Of a stretch of 64,000 nt of DNA, positions 15,909-25,151 are shown in pieces. The stretch's first letter is position 1; the number at the start of each line of letters is the position of its first letter. Made by a program: the position numbers and the translations under genes. The stretch lies in NCBI RefSeq assembly GCF_003116815.1, contig NZ_QDKQ01000055.1, positions 62,001 to 126,000 on the forward strand, in the 5' to 3' direction. The notes below the pieces were generated by a model, which made no database searches, was not told the DNA's origin, and saw nothing but the letters and a program-made list of their open reading frames with translations. The DNA is from Caulobacter endophyticus. Lineage in GTDB: Bacteria; Pseudomonadota; Alphaproteobacteria; Caulobacterales; Caulobacteraceae.

Positions 15909-17576
15909 CTATTTCCGCTCACCCGCGCTGGCCGCGCGGACCGGCTTGAACTCCGAACCGGCGTTCCAGTCCGGCCACACCCGCGAATTGGCGATCGCCT
16001 TCCCGGCCTCGTAGACCAGGGCCACGTCCTGGGCCGCGCCGCGCAGGTCCCAGTCGGCGCTCCAGGCGTCGCACGGCTGGTGGTAGCAGCGGGCGGTGTA
16101 GTCGGCGACCCAGGCGTCGCCGGCCGCACGGCCGCCGTTCAGCAGGTCCGCCCCGCCTCCCAAGCCCATCACCAGCAGCACCGGCACGCCGCGCTTGGCC
16201 AGCGAGAAGTGATCGGCGCGGTAGAACAGCGCCCGCTCGGGCTTGGCGTCCGGCGTCACGGTGCGGCCTTGCGCGGCGGCGGCCTTGGCCAGCCCCTGCT
16301 CCAACTCGTTCTGCCCGGCGCCGACCAGCACGATGTCCTTGGCGGGACCGGCCGTCTGCAGCACGTCGAGGGTGTAGTTGGCGGCCATCTTGCCGAGCGC
16401 GGCGTCGCCGGCCTTCACCGCGTAGTATTCCGAGCCCAGCAGGCCCCGCTCCTCGCCGGTCCAGGCGGCGAAGACGATCGAGCGCTGCGGCGCCGGACCC
16501 TGCTTGAAGGCCCGCGCCACTTCGATCACACCGGCCACGCCGATGGCGTCGTCGGCCGCGCCCGGACGGATGGTCTTGCCCTGCGCGTCCGGCGCGCCCA
16601 CGCCATAGGCGTCCCAGTGGGCGGCGTACATGATGCTCTCGTCGGCGTGGGTCGTACCCGGCAGTCTGGCGACCACGTTGTGGCTGACCATCGGCTCGTG
16701 GGCCACCTTGTAGGCCGCCGAGAAGGCCGCGCCCTTCAGCGCCACCGGCTTGAACGACGGATCCCGCGCAGACTTCTTCAGCGCCTCGAAGTCCAGGCCC
16801 GAGCGCTTGAAGAGGTCGACGGCCACGTCGCGCTGGATCCAGCCCTGCAGCTGCAGCTTCTCCTTGGCCGGTTCGGGACGGACGATGTCGTAGCCCTCGC
16901 CGTTCGAGGCCTTCACCGTGCTCCAGCCATAGCCGGCGCCGAGGGTCTCGTGGACGATCAGGGCGCCGACTGCTCCGCGCCGCACGGCCTCCTCGTACTT
17001 GTAGGTCCAGCGGGCGTAGTAGGTGGCCGCCTTGCCGCCGAACTTGCCGTAGGCGGGCTTCCCCTCGATCGCTTCCAGGTCCGGGTCGCTGATCAGGAAG
17101 ACGGCGACCTTGCCTTTCAGGTCCACGCCCTTGAAGTCGTCCCAGCCGCGCTCGGGCGCGGAAACGCCATAGCCGACGAAGATCAGCGGCGCATCCTTGA
17201 TCGCCACCTTGTCGACCGGCAGGAGGGTCATGACCTGGGCCTGCTCGCCCTGGGCCAGGGTCATGGCGCCGCCGGCCGTGGCGAAGCTCATGGCCACCGG
17301 GCCGTCGATGCGGGTGTGCACCAGCGGCACCTTCTGGGTGTAGGAGCCCGCATCGCCCGCCGGCTCCAGGCCCAGCGCCTTGAACTGGCCGGCGATGTAG
17401 TCGGTGGTCTTCTGCTCGGCGGGGCCGCCGGGCGCGCGGCCCAGGAACTCGTCCGAGGCCAGCACGCGGGTGATCTCCGACAACCTGGCCGGATCGACCG
17501 GGCCGCTATCCTGCGCGTGGGCCAGGGCCGGCAAGGCCAGGGCGGCGGTCAGCAGAAGGGCGGCGCGGCGGGACAT
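15909..17576 (-). CDS. Secreted M28-family zinc metallopeptidase
   Basis: A 555-residue exported exopeptidase. The N-terminus MSRRAALLLTAALALPALA with AHAQ is a Sec signal. A PA (protease-associated) insert lies at about residues 150-260 (VFLISDPDLE, GAVGALIVHE). The M28 domain follows with zinc and catalytic residues in order: MYAAHWDAYG (His, Asp), RPGAADDAIGVAG (bridging Asp), WTGEERGLLGSEYY (catalytic Glu and ligand Glu), NYTLDVLQT (Asp) and YHQPCDAW (final His). This matches bacterial aminopeptidase or carboxypeptidase members with a PA domain. It is divergent from the Lhr-type helicase across 130 bases. Family is sure; substrate is not. Confidence 0.9.
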   Translation of the reverse strand: MSRRAALLLTAALALPALAHAQDSGPVDPARLSEITRVLASDEFLGRAPGGPAEQKTTDYIAGQFKALGLEPAGDAGSYTQKVPLVHTRIDGPVAMSFATAGGAMTLAQGEQAQVMTLLPVDKVAIKDAPLIFVGYGVSAPERGWDDFKGVDLKGKVAVFLISDPDLEAIEGKPAYGKFGGKAATYYARWTYKYEEAVRRGAVGALIVHETLGAGYGWSTVKASNGEGYDIVRPEPAKEKLQLQGWIQRDVAVDLFKRSGLDFEALKKSARDPSFKPVALKGAAFSAAYKVAHEPMVSHNVVARLPGTTHADESIMYAAHWDAYGVGAPDAQGKTIRPGAADDAIGVAGVIEVARAFKQGPAPQRSIVFAAWTGEERGLLGSEYYAVKAGDAALGKMAANYTLDVLQTAGPAKDIVLVGAGQNELEQGLAKAAAAQGRTVTPDAKPERALFYRADHFSLAKRGVPVLLVMGLGGGADLLNGGRAAGDAWVADYTARCYHQPCDAWSADWDLRGAAQDVALVYEAGKAIANSRVWPDWNAGSEFKPVRAASAGERK

Positions 17577-17706
17577 GGCGAACTCCGAAAACTTTCGGGG
17601 GCGACCCTAGGAAGCTTGGCGGCCGAGAGCAAACTTCGCACGCTGTTCGATCTGAACTGTCGATTCCCCGCCAGAAACAGAACAGGAACATGCTATAGCC
17701 ACCGCG

Positions 17707-20301
17707 ATGGTTCCGGCCGACCTGCTTCCTCTGCGCTTTTCCGAGTGGTTCGCCGCCCGCGGCTGGTCTCCGCGCGTCCACCAGCTGGCGATGATCGAGA
17801 AGGCCAAGGCCGGCCGCGACGCCCTGCTGATCGCCCCCACCGGCGGCGGCAAGACCCTGGCTGGCTTCCTGCCCAGCCTTATCGAACTCTACGAACGCCC
17901 GCCCCGCAACGCCCCGGCCGGCGTTCACACCCTCTATATCTCGCCGCTCAAGGCCCTCGCCGTCGACGTCGAGCGCAACCTGATGACGCCCATCCGCGAG
18001 ATGGGCCTGCCCATCGTCGCCGAGAGCCGCACCGGCGACACCGGCGAGAGCCGCAAGGCCCGCCAGCGCATCCGGCCGCCCGACATCCTGCTGACCACGC
18101 CCGAACAGCTGGCCCTGTTCTGCGCCTGGGAAGGCGCGCGCGAGTATTTCGCCGACCTGTCGTGCGTGATCGTCGACGAGGCCCACGCCATGTGGCCCTC
18201 CAAGCGGGGCGACCTCCTGGCCCTGGGCATCGCGCGACTGCAGACCTTCGCACCGCGGATGCGCCGGGTGGGCCTGTCGGCGACGGTGGACGACCCGGAT
18301 CTGGTGCGGCGGTGGCTGGGACGCGGCGCAGCCCAAAAAGAACCTCCCCCTCTGGGGGAGGCGGCGGCGCGCGCCGGTGGGGGGACGGTTTCAGCTTTCG
18401 AGACGCCCGAAACACTCCCCCCTCCGTCGGCTTCGCCGACACCTCCCCCACAGGGGGAGGTTCCTTCCGTTTTGGGCTCGTCCGTCGACCTCGTCCACGG
18501 CTCCGGCGGCGCCCAGCCGGTGGTGGAGGTCCTGGTCTCCGGCGGCCGCGTGCCCTGGGCAGGGCACACGGCCCAGCACGCCATGGCCGAGGTTTACGCC
18601 ATCATCGCCGCCAGCCGCACGGCGCTGGTGTTCGTGAACACGCGCTTCCAGGCCGAGTTCGCCTTCCAGGAACTGTGGAAGCTCAACGACGAGGGCCTGC
18701 CGATCGCCCTGCACCACGGCAGCCTGTCGGCCGAGCAGCGGCGCAAGGTCGAGGCGGCCATGGCCCGGGGCGAGCTACGGGCCGTCGTCTGCACCTCGAC
18801 CCTGGACATGGGCATCGACTGGGGCGACGTCGACCTCGTCATCCAGCTGGCCGCGCCCAAGGGAGCCTCCAGGATGGTCCAGCGGATCGGCCGCGCCAAC
18901 CACCGGCTGGACGAACCCAGCCGCGCTCTCTTCGTGCCCGCCAGCCGCTTCGAGATGCTGGAGTGCCGCGCCGCCGCCGACGCCATCCTGGAAAACCACC
19001 TCGACGGCGAGCCGGCCCGCGTCGGCGCCCTCGACGTCCTGGCCCAGCACGTCATGGGCTGCGCCTGCTCCGAGCCGTTCAAGCTGCTCGACCTCTATGA
19101 CGAGGTCCGCACCGCCGGCCCCTATGCGGACCTGTCGTGGGAAGACTTCGAGACGGTCGTCGATTTCGTCTCCACCGGCGGCTACGCCCTGAAGACCTAT
19201 GACCGCTTCCGCCGGATCGTGGAGGACAAGGATGGCTTCTGGAAGGCCCGCAACGCCCAGGCCATCCAGCGCCACCGCATGAACGTCGGCGCCATCGTCT
19301 CGCCGGCGGTAGTCAACGTGCGCATCGGCGGCGGTCGTCGCCCCATGGGCGGCCGCAAGATCGGCGAGGCGGAGGAAGGCTATTTCGAGCAGCTGGCGCC
19401 GGGCGACACCTTCGTCTTCGCCGGCCAGGTCTGGCGGTTCAACAGCCTGGTGGGGGCCGACGCCTTCGTGACCCCCGCGCCCGACAAGGACCCGAAGATG
19501 CCCAGCTGGGGCGGGTCGAAGTTCCCGCTGTCGACCTATCTGGCCGGCCGCGTGCGCAAGATGATGCACGATGAGGCCGAATGGACCGCCCTGCCCCCCG
19601 ACGTGCAGGAATGGATGGCCTACCAGAAGCTCCGCTCGCTGATCCCCGACGAGGACGAGATGCTTCTGGAGACCTTCCCGCGCGGGAAGCGCTTCCACAT
19701 GGTCCTATATCCGTTCGAGGGACGGCTGGCGCACACCACCCTGGCCATGCTGCTGACCCGCCGGCTCGACCGGCTGGGCGTCGGGCCCCTGGGCTTCGTC
19801 TGCAACGACTATGCGCTCAACATCTGGTCGCTGAAGCCGATGGACGAGCTGGATCTTTCCGATCTGTTCGCGGAGGACATGCTGGGCGACGACCTTGAGG
19901 ACTGGCTCAACGAGAGCTTTCTGATGAAGCGGGCCTTCAAGGCCTGCGCCCTGGTCGGCGGGCTGATCGAGCGGCGCTATCCCGGCGAGGAGAAGTCGGG
20001 GCGGCAGGTGACCTTCTCGACCGACCTGATCTACGACGTGCTGCGCAAGCATCAGCCCGACCACCTGCTGCTGCGGTGCGCCCGCGCCGATGCGGCGACC
20101 GGTCAGCTGGACGTGGCGCGCCTTGGGGATCTACTGGCCCGCATCAAGGGCCGCATCCGCCATGCGGCGCTGGACAAGGTTTCGCCCTTCGCCGTGCCGA
20201 TCATGCTGGAGATCGGCCGCGAGCGCGCGCCCGGCGACGCGGCCAGCGACATGATCCTGGCCGAGGCGGAGGAAGACCTGATCGCGGAGGCCCTGTCTTG
20301 A
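17707..20301 (+). CDS. Ligase-associated DNA damage response DEXH-box helicase (Lhr type)
   Basis: An 864-residue 3'-5' helicase of the short Lhr family that normally sits with PdeM, an exonuclease and an ATP-dependent DNA ligase. The ATG is at 17707. Motif I is IAPTGGGKTLAG at about 43-54, motif II VDEAHAM at about 157, motif III LSATVDDPDLV, then in domain 2 FVNTRFQAEF, CTSTLDMGIDWG (motif V) and QRIGRANHRLD (motif VI). A winged-helix and Lhr core domain fill the C-terminal half. Between motif III and domain 2, about 50 Pro/Gly-rich residues (such as KEPPPLGEAAARAGGG) are encoded by an intergenic repeat lying in frame. The helicase stop overlaps the pdeM start. No ligase or exonuclease partner is in the window. 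Confidence 0.9.
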   Translation: MVPADLLPLRFSEWFAARGWSPRVHQLAMIEKAKAGRDALLIAPTGGGKTLAGFLPSLIELYERPPRNAPAGVHTLYISPLKALAVDVERNLMTPIREMGLPIVAESRTGDTGESRKARQRIRPPDILLTTPEQLALFCAWEGAREYFADLSCVIVDEAHAMWPSKRGDLLALGIARLQTFAPRMRRVGLSATVDDPDLVRRWLGRGAAQKEPPPLGEAAARAGGGTVSAFETPETLPPPSASPTPPPQGEVPSVLGSSVDLVHGSGGAQPVVEVLVSGGRVPWAGHTAQHAMAEVYAIIAASRTALVFVNTRFQAEFAFQELWKLNDEGLPIALHHGSLSAEQRRKVEAAMARGELRAVVCTSTLDMGIDWGDVDLVIQLAAPKGASRMVQRIGRANHRLDEPSRALFVPASRFEMLECRAAADAILENHLDGEPARVGALDVLAQHVMGCACSEPFKLLDLYDEVRTAGPYADLSWEDFETVVDFVSTGGYALKTYDRFRRIVEDKDGFWKARNAQAIQRHRMNVGAIVSPAVVNVRIGGGRRPMGGRKIGEAEEGYFEQLAPGDTFVFAGQVWRFNSLVGADAFVTPAPDKDPKMPSWGGSKFPLSTYLAGRVRKMMHDEAEWTALPPDVQEWMAYQKLRSLIPDEDEMLLETFPRGKRFHMVLYPFEGRLAHTTLAMLLTRRLDRLGVGPLGFVCNDYALNIWSLKPMDELDLSDLFAEDMLGDDLEDWLNESFLMKRAFKACALVGGLIERRYPGEEKSGRQVTFSTDLIYDVLRKHQPDHLLLRCARADAATGQLDVARLGDLLARIKGRIRHAALDKVSPFAVPIMLEIGRERAPGDAASDMILAEAEEDLIAEALS
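18330..18478. repeat. Intergenic-type inverted repeat inserted in frame within the helicase gene
   Basis: The outer arms AGCCCAAAA (18330-18338) and TTTTGGGCT (18470-18478) enclose inner arms GAACCTCCCCCT (18340-18351) and AGGGGGAGGTTC. The interior has further GGGGG/CCCCC blocks and GTCGGCTTCGCCGAC. The same architecture occurs at 31969-32089 and 63373-63506, where it is intergenic. Here it is read through as about 50 low-complexity codons. Confidence 0.8.
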
Positions 20302-21005
20302 CCAAGTTCCAGTCCAGCGACTGCGGCGGCCTGGCGGTGCTGGTGGCCCAGCGCCTAGTGCTGCTGCGTGGCTCCGGCGCCCTGTGGCTGGAGGCCGAGC
20401 GCGCCCTGGTGGTCGCCGACCTGCACTTCGAGAAGGGCTCGTCCTACGCCGCGCGCTTTGGCCAGATGCTGCCGCCCTACGACACTCGCGAGACCCTGAA
20501 CCGACTGGAGGCGGAGGTCGCGGCCCTGACGCCGGCGACGCTGATCTTCCTGGGCGACAGCTTCCATGACGGCGCGGCCGAGGATCGCCTGGCCGCCGAC
20601 GACGCAGCGCGCCTGCGGGCCCTGTCTGTCGGCCGCGACCTGATCTGGGCCGTGGGCAACCACGACGCCGACGGCCCTCGCGCCCTGCCCGGCCAGATCA
20701 TCGACGAGCTGGCCGTCGGCGGCCTGATCCTGCGCCACGAGCCCGAACCCGGCGCCCAGCCCGGCGAGGTGGCCGGCCACCTGCATCCCGCCGCCCGCGT
20801 CTCAAGCGGACGCGGAAGCGTGCGCAAGCGCTGCTTCGTCACCGACGGCCAGCGGCTGATCCTGCCTGCGTTCGGAGCCTATACGGGGGGCCTCAACATC
20901 CTCGACCAGGCCTTCTCGAACCTGTTCGCCGCTCCGCCCCTGGCCGGCGCCCTGGGCGGCAAGCGGGTGCATGCGGTGGGGCCGCGCTCGCTGCGGCCGG
21001 ACTGA
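20298..21005 (+). CDS. pdeM: Ligase-associated DNA damage response endonuclease PdeM
   Basis: A 235-residue calcineurin-type metallophosphoesterase acting with the upstream helicase in a DNA repair cassette. The start is a TTG at 20298 overlapping the helicase TGA (TTGA), consistent with coupled translation. Metal motifs appear in order: VVADLHFEKGSSYA (DXH), IFLGDSFHDG (GD), WAVGNHDADG (GNHD), LRHEPEP and AGHLHPAAR (GHXH). The C-terminus ends in a basic tail (GGKRVHAVGPRSLRPD). All catalytic residues of the family are present. Nuclease activity is taken from the family, not shown here. Confidence 0.9.
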   Translation: MTKFQSSDCGGLAVLVAQRLVLLRGSGALWLEAERALVVADLHFEKGSSYAARFGQMLPPYDTRETLNRLEAEVAALTPATLIFLGDSFHDGAAEDRLAADDAARLRALSVGRDLIWAVGNHDADGPRALPGQIIDELAVGGLILRHEPEPGAQPGEVAGHLHPAARVSSGRGSVRKRCFVTDGQRLILPAFGAYTGGLNILDQAFSNLFAAPPLAGALGGKRVHAVGPRSLRPD

Positions 21006-21082
21006 AGGCAAGCTTCACGCTAGGATCGCTGGCGCTACCAGCGGCGTTTGCCCGGAAACGTCCACCCGGGAGACCCCGCCCC

Positions 21083-21424
21083 ATGCGCCCGCTGATCCCG
21101 AGCCTCACCGCCCTGCTGGTCCTGTCGGGCTGCGCCACCCATCCCGCGCCGCGAGACACCGTCGCCAGGCTCGACGCCAGCCATCCGCGCTACGACAGCG
21201 CCAAGTGCCGCAAGGCCCGCGCCGAGGCCGAGCAGTACAACGAGCACCGGATCGTCCGCGCCGTGGTCGGCGTCGGCGGCAACGTGGTCATGCCCTTCGC
21301 CGGCGCGGCGGCGGGCGGCGCGCTGACCCATCGGCTGGAAAAGAAGAAGGCCAAGCTGAACCACGCCGTGGCCAGGGCCTGCCTGGACGATCCGCTGGCG
21401 CGAAAGGCCGTGGCGACGCGCTAG
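21083..21424 (+). CDS. Small lipoprotein of unknown function
   Basis: A 113-residue predicted lipoprotein. The ATG at 21083 opens MRPLIPSLTALLVLSGCATH, a signal peptide with lipobox VLSGC. The mature chain has a charged helical stretch (KCRKARAEAEQYNEHRI), a Gly/Ala hydrophobic patch (GVGGNVVMPFAGAAAGGAL) that could pack on the membrane, and a Lys-rich end. I do not recognise the family. Its stop codon overlaps that of the convergent DUF3429 gene (shared CTAG). Confidence 0.7.
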   Translation: MRPLIPSLTALLVLSGCATHPAPRDTVARLDASHPRYDSAKCRKARAEAEQYNEHRIVRAVVGVGGNVVMPFAGAAAGGALTHRLEKKKAKLNHAVARACLDDPLARKAVATR

Positions 21425-21882
21425 AGCGCCAGCGCCTGTTCCAGCGCGAAAGCCAATGACAAAGCCGCACCCGTGGTCAGCAAGGTGCGCAGGCGAGGCC
21501 GCCAGGCGGGGCCTTCATGGCTGGTGACGTCCCACAGCCACTGCAGCAGGAACACGAACAGGAAACCGGAAAGCTGCCAGGCCGGGCCGAAGCGCTCGGC
21601 GCCCAGCATCAGCGCCACCCCGGCCAGCGGCGGCAGCAGCGACAGGCCCAGCGTGGCCCACCGCGGACGGACGTGGTCAATCTCGAGCCCGCAGCGCACG
21701 CCGCCGAGATAGGACAGCATGGCCGTCGAATAGGCCAGCAGCGCCACTAGGGCCGGGCCGCGCTGGCCCGGAGGCCCATAGCAGAACAGACCGGACGCGA
21801 CGATGAAGGGCGCCAGGGTGAAGAGGCCGAACACCCATACGGCGCGGGGAACCGGCACGCGTTCGCTCACGTGTTCCGTCAT
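21421..21882 (-). CDS. DUF3429-family membrane protein
   Basis: A 153-residue integral membrane protein with five hydrophobic segments. The ATG at 21882 is preferred because GGAGGA lies 10 bases upstream; the frame upstream to 21996 shows no protein-like features. Family hallmarks are TLAPFIVASGLFCYGPP, LLAYSTAMLSYLGGVRCGLE (Gly-Gly-Val-Arg motif) and FLFVFLLQWLWDV. DUF3429 proteins are inner-membrane proteins of unknown role. It is convergent with the lipoprotein gene and divergent from nothing close; podJ lies downstream in the same direction after a terminator. Confidence 0.8.
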   Translation of the reverse strand: MTEHVSERVPVPRAVWVFGLFTLAPFIVASGLFCYGPPGQRGPALVALLAYSTAMLSYLGGVRCGLEIDHVRPRWATLGLSLLPPLAGVALMLGAERFGPAWQLSGFLFVFLLQWLWDVTSHEGPAWRPRLRTLLTTGAALSLAFALEQALAL

Positions 21883-22067
21883 CAGCTCGTCACTCCTCCG
21901 GCAGGCCCGAAGGCCTTCCCCCGCCCCGTTCACGACCGCCGGCGTCCCGGGCGATCGCGTGAATCCTAGTCCAGACCGCGCCCTGGATTGTTTCATCCGG
22001 CCCGGTTTGCGTCGAAACGGTGACTATTACCGAGGTCGGCGGTCAGGTCCACGCCGGAAGTGGACGG

Positions 22068-22098
22068 CAAAACGCCCCCGGAGCGTGCTCCGAGGGCG
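22068..22098 (-). terminator. Rho-independent terminator of podJ
   Basis: On the minus strand CGCCCTCGGAGC-AC-GCTCCGGGGGCG (12-bp stem, one mismatch, 22073-22098) is followed by TTTTG. It begins 27 bases after the podJ stop codon. Confidence 0.8.
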
Positions 22099-22125
22099 CT
22101 GCGGTGCTTCAGAAGGCTGGCTGCG

Positions 22126-25122
22126 CTATCGGGCGAAGGCCGACAGCCGGCTCAGCGTCTCGCCGTCCAGGGCGCCGGAAGCCGGCAGGTTCTGGTCGCG
22201 CTGATAGGCCTGGACGGCCATCCGCAGGGCGGGCGACGACACGCCGTCCTTCGGCCCCTGATAGTAGCCGAGGCTGGACAGGGCGCGCTGGGCGGTGGCG
22301 GTACCAGCCGACGGCGCGGCGGCGGTCGCCACCTGGGTCGTGCGCGGCGCGGCGGCCAGGCGCGAGCGGAAGGCTTCAGCCGACCGCTCGGCGATGCGCT
22401 GGCTTTCCGGCGTCAGCTGACCGCGCAGCGCCGTGGCGCGGGCGCGGGCGTCGGCGTCGCCGGCGCGGGCCGCGATCAGGTACCAGCGATAGGCCTCCGC
22501 GGGGTTCTGGGCGACGCCCCGGCCGTTCTCGTACAGCTGGGCCAGGTTGAACTGGCTGTCGACGAGGCCGGTCTCGGCCGCCTTGCGGAACCAGTTGGCA
22601 GCCGTGGTCAGGTTCTTGTCGCCGCCGTCGCCGCGATAGGCGAACAGGGCGATATTGTGCATGGCGCTGGGATCGCCTCCCTGGGCCGCGCGCTCGTACC
22701 AGCGACGGGCTTCGCCCAGGTCCTTCCTGACGCCGCCCTCGCCCATCTCGGCCATCTTGGCGAGCAGGAACTGGGCCTTGGGCTGGCCGAGATTGGCGGC
22801 CTTGCGCAGCGGAACGAGGCCGCCGCGATCCTTGGCCTCCAGGCGGCTGACCGCTTCGGCGAACAGGGCCGAACCCTCGTCGACGGCGGCCGGAGCCGGC
22901 GTCTCGGCGTCGACCGGCGTGGCGCTGGTCTGAACGGCCGGCGTGACGACGGCCATGGACACGCGCGGCTGGGCCGGGGTGGTGTCGGCTTCGCCGGTCT
23001 TGATCTCGACGTCGGTCGCGCGACCGGCGATAGCCCGGGCCACGCGGTCGTTCAGCTGGCCTTCGCCGTCGCGCGGCAGCAGGGTCAGGCCGGCGGCGCC
23101 GACGCCCAGGGCCGCGGCGCCGGCCGAAACCAGCAGGGCGGTGACCAGGGTCGAGGACGCGCCGCGCTTGTCCTTCTTCTGCAGAGCCTTGCCGAAGCCG
23201 GAGAACAGCGACTTGGCGGCGGCCTTGTCGGCCTTGGTCTTCGCCTTGGCCTTGGTCTCGGCGCCGGCGGCCGCAGCGCGGGCGGCGGCGCGGGCCTGCT
23301 CGATGACCTCGCGGGTCGACAGCGCGCGCGGCGGCGCGATCGGCAGTTCAGGCTCGGGATCGAAGGCGTCGGCCTCGAACGACGGCGCCTCGACCGGCGG
23401 GGTCGCGGCGAAACCGTCGGCGGCCTCGAAGTCCTCGTCGGCGAAGCCCGGGGATTCCGGTTCCTCGACCGGGAAACCGGCGTCGAAGCCGCCCGAGGCC
23501 GACCAGCCGGTGTCGACGGTCGGCGCCTGAGCCTGGGCCTGGACCTGAGCCGGCGCCGGCGCGGCGGGGGCGGCGAAGCTGGGCTGCGGGAAGGCCGGCT
23601 GGTCGAACACGTCTTCCGAAACGGCCTCGCCGCCGAACGAGAAGCGGTCGGCGTCGAAGGGCGACGGCGCGGCCTGGCGAGCCGGAGCGACCGCGGGGGC
23701 CGGCGTCTCGGCCAGGCGACGCTGGGCGTCGGCCAAGCGGGTGTCGATCTTCTCGCGGGCCTCGTCGAGCAGGCGCGCGGTGCGCTCCTCCGACTGGCGG
23801 ATGCGGTCGAGCAGTTCCTGAGAGCTGCGCTCGGCGCGCTGGTTCAGGCGGTCGGTAACCCTAACCACCTGATCGCCGACGTCGTCGATCGCCAGGGCGT
23901 TGCGGCGCTCCGAGGCGCTGATGCGCTCGGCCAGCTTCTCGGTGATGCGAGCGATCTCGACGCCAAGCTTCTCGAGAGCCTGGGCCTGGACGCTGTCGGC
24001 GCGATTGAGCTTGTGCTCGACGCTGGAGGCGATGCGGGCCACCTCGCCGCCGACCTGCTCGATGGCGTTGGCCTGGCGGGCTTCGGAGGTCTGGATGCGG
24101 CGGTTGAAGGCGTCGGCCAGGCCCACGACCTCGCGGCCCATGCGCTCGATCGCCTGGGCCGAGCGGGCCTCTGCGGCCTGGATGTGGGCGGTCATCTCGC
24201 CCAGCTTGCGCTCCATGCGGTCGAAACGGCCGTCGGCCGTTTCGCGCAGCTTGGCGGCCATCTCGGCGCGAGCGGCCTCCATCTTGGCCGACAGGCTGCC
24301 GGCCAGCTCCTCAAGACGCTTCTGGGCGCTGCCGCCGTCGCCCTCGACGGCCGACAGGCGGGTGTCCAGAGCCTGGAACGAACCGCCCAGCTGCTGCAGC
24401 GCCTCGGCGGTGCGGGCCTCGGCGGCCTCCAGGCGTTCCTGCAGACGGGCGACGACCTCGTCGACCACGCCGGCGGCCGGCGCGGCATCGCGGGCGGCGA
24501 CCTTGGCTTCCAGGGCCGCCAGGGTCTCGCGGGTGCGGCCCTCGCCTTCATAGAGATGGTTGGCCACGCGGCCGACGGCGCTTTCCAGCGCGCGCAGGGC
24601 CTCGGCAGAGCGCGGGCCGGCGGCCTCGTTCTCGATGCGGCGCAGGCGTTCGGCGTTGCGGCTCTGCTCGGTCTTGATCTCGTCGGCCAGGCCTTCGAAG
24701 CGTGCGGCGACGGCGATCTGTTCGCGCTCGGAGTGCGACAGGCGCTGCAGCGCACCGCGCACCGACTGGTCGATGCCCGTGATGGCCTGGGCCGAACGGG
24801 CCTCGGCGGCCTCGATGCGCTGGGTCAGGCGGTCGAGCGCCGACGCCATGCGGCCCACCTCGTCGGCGGGATGCTCGGGCGCCTCGATGCGCGGCGGCGC
24901 CTCGGCGCGGTCGGCTTCAAGGTAAACGGATCGGCCGTTCGAACGGCCAGTATCGTTAACGGGATCGGCGGGAGGCGCATCGAAACCGGCGGAATCGCCC
25001 TCGATGATCATCCGGTTCAACCACTCGCCGAGGGTCATGCCCGAGCGACGGGCGAGGTCCTTGGCGACCTCCCGTGCCTTCGGGTCAATTCCCTTTACGC
25101 TCCATGGCGCTGCAGCAGTCAT
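22126..25122 (-). CDS. podJ: Polar organelle development protein PodJ
   Basis: A 998-residue polar scaffold that in Caulobacter localises PleC and pilus assembly factors to the new pole. The N-terminus WSVKGIDPKAREVAKDLARR is the conserved start of PodJ. Domains in order: long heptad-rich coiled coil at about 75-470 (repeated EAAEARSAQAI blocks), a Pro/Ala/acidic disordered region at about 470-650, one transmembrane helix near 655-680 (TLVTALLVSAGAAALGVGAA), Sel1 repeats at about 755-885 (GEARRWYERAAQGGDPSAMH, AEAYRWYLIAARAGDADARA), and a C-terminal peptidoglycan-binding domain (ALSSLGYYQGPKDGVSSPAL). The coiled coil is cytoplasmic and the repeats periplasmic. The upstream region has paired inverted repeats with a GANTC site, in line with cell-cycle control. 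Confidence is high. Confidence 0.93.
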   Translation of the reverse strand: MTAAAPWSVKGIDPKAREVAKDLARRSGMTLGEWLNRMIIEGDSAGFDAPPADPVNDTGRSNGRSVYLEADRAEAPPRIEAPEHPADEVGRMASALDRLTQRIEAAEARSAQAITGIDQSVRGALQRLSHSEREQIAVAARFEGLADEIKTEQSRNAERLRRIENEAAGPRSAEALRALESAVGRVANHLYEGEGRTRETLAALEAKVAARDAAPAAGVVDEVVARLQERLEAAEARTAEALQQLGGSFQALDTRLSAVEGDGGSAQKRLEELAGSLSAKMEAARAEMAAKLRETADGRFDRMERKLGEMTAHIQAAEARSAQAIERMGREVVGLADAFNRRIQTSEARQANAIEQVGGEVARIASSVEHKLNRADSVQAQALEKLGVEIARITEKLAERISASERRNALAIDDVGDQVVRVTDRLNQRAERSSQELLDRIRQSEERTARLLDEAREKIDTRLADAQRRLAETPAPAVAPARQAAPSPFDADRFSFGGEAVSEDVFDQPAFPQPSFAAPAAPAPAQVQAQAQAPTVDTGWSASGGFDAGFPVEEPESPGFADEDFEAADGFAATPPVEAPSFEADAFDPEPELPIAPPRALSTREVIEQARAAARAAAAGAETKAKAKTKADKAAAKSLFSGFGKALQKKDKRGASSTLVTALLVSAGAAALGVGAAGLTLLPRDGEGQLNDRVARAIAGRATDVEIKTGEADTTPAQPRVSMAVVTPAVQTSATPVDAETPAPAAVDEGSALFAEAVSRLEAKDRGGLVPLRKAANLGQPKAQFLLAKMAEMGEGGVRKDLGEARRWYERAAQGGDPSAMHNIALFAYRGDGGDKNLTTAANWFRKAAETGLVDSQFNLAQLYENGRGVAQNPAEAYRWYLIAARAGDADARARATALRGQLTPESQRIAERSAEAFRSRLAAAPRTTQVATAAAPSAGTATAQRALSSLGYYQGPKDGVSSPALRMAVQAYQRDQNLPASGALDGETLSRLSAFAR

Positions 25123-25151
25123 GCGAATCGCTCTCCCCGCACCTGGGGACC

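Noticed and set aside
17640..17706. Possible LexA box before the Lhr-type helicase
   Set aside because: GTTC and GAAC words are present but not with the seven-base spacing of the alphaproteobacterial box (GTTC-N7-GTTC).
15801..19100. 1099-codon plus-strand open frame spanning the M28 and helicase region
   Set aside because: It runs antisense through M28 and out of frame through the helicase; composition is Arg/Pro/Gly rich.
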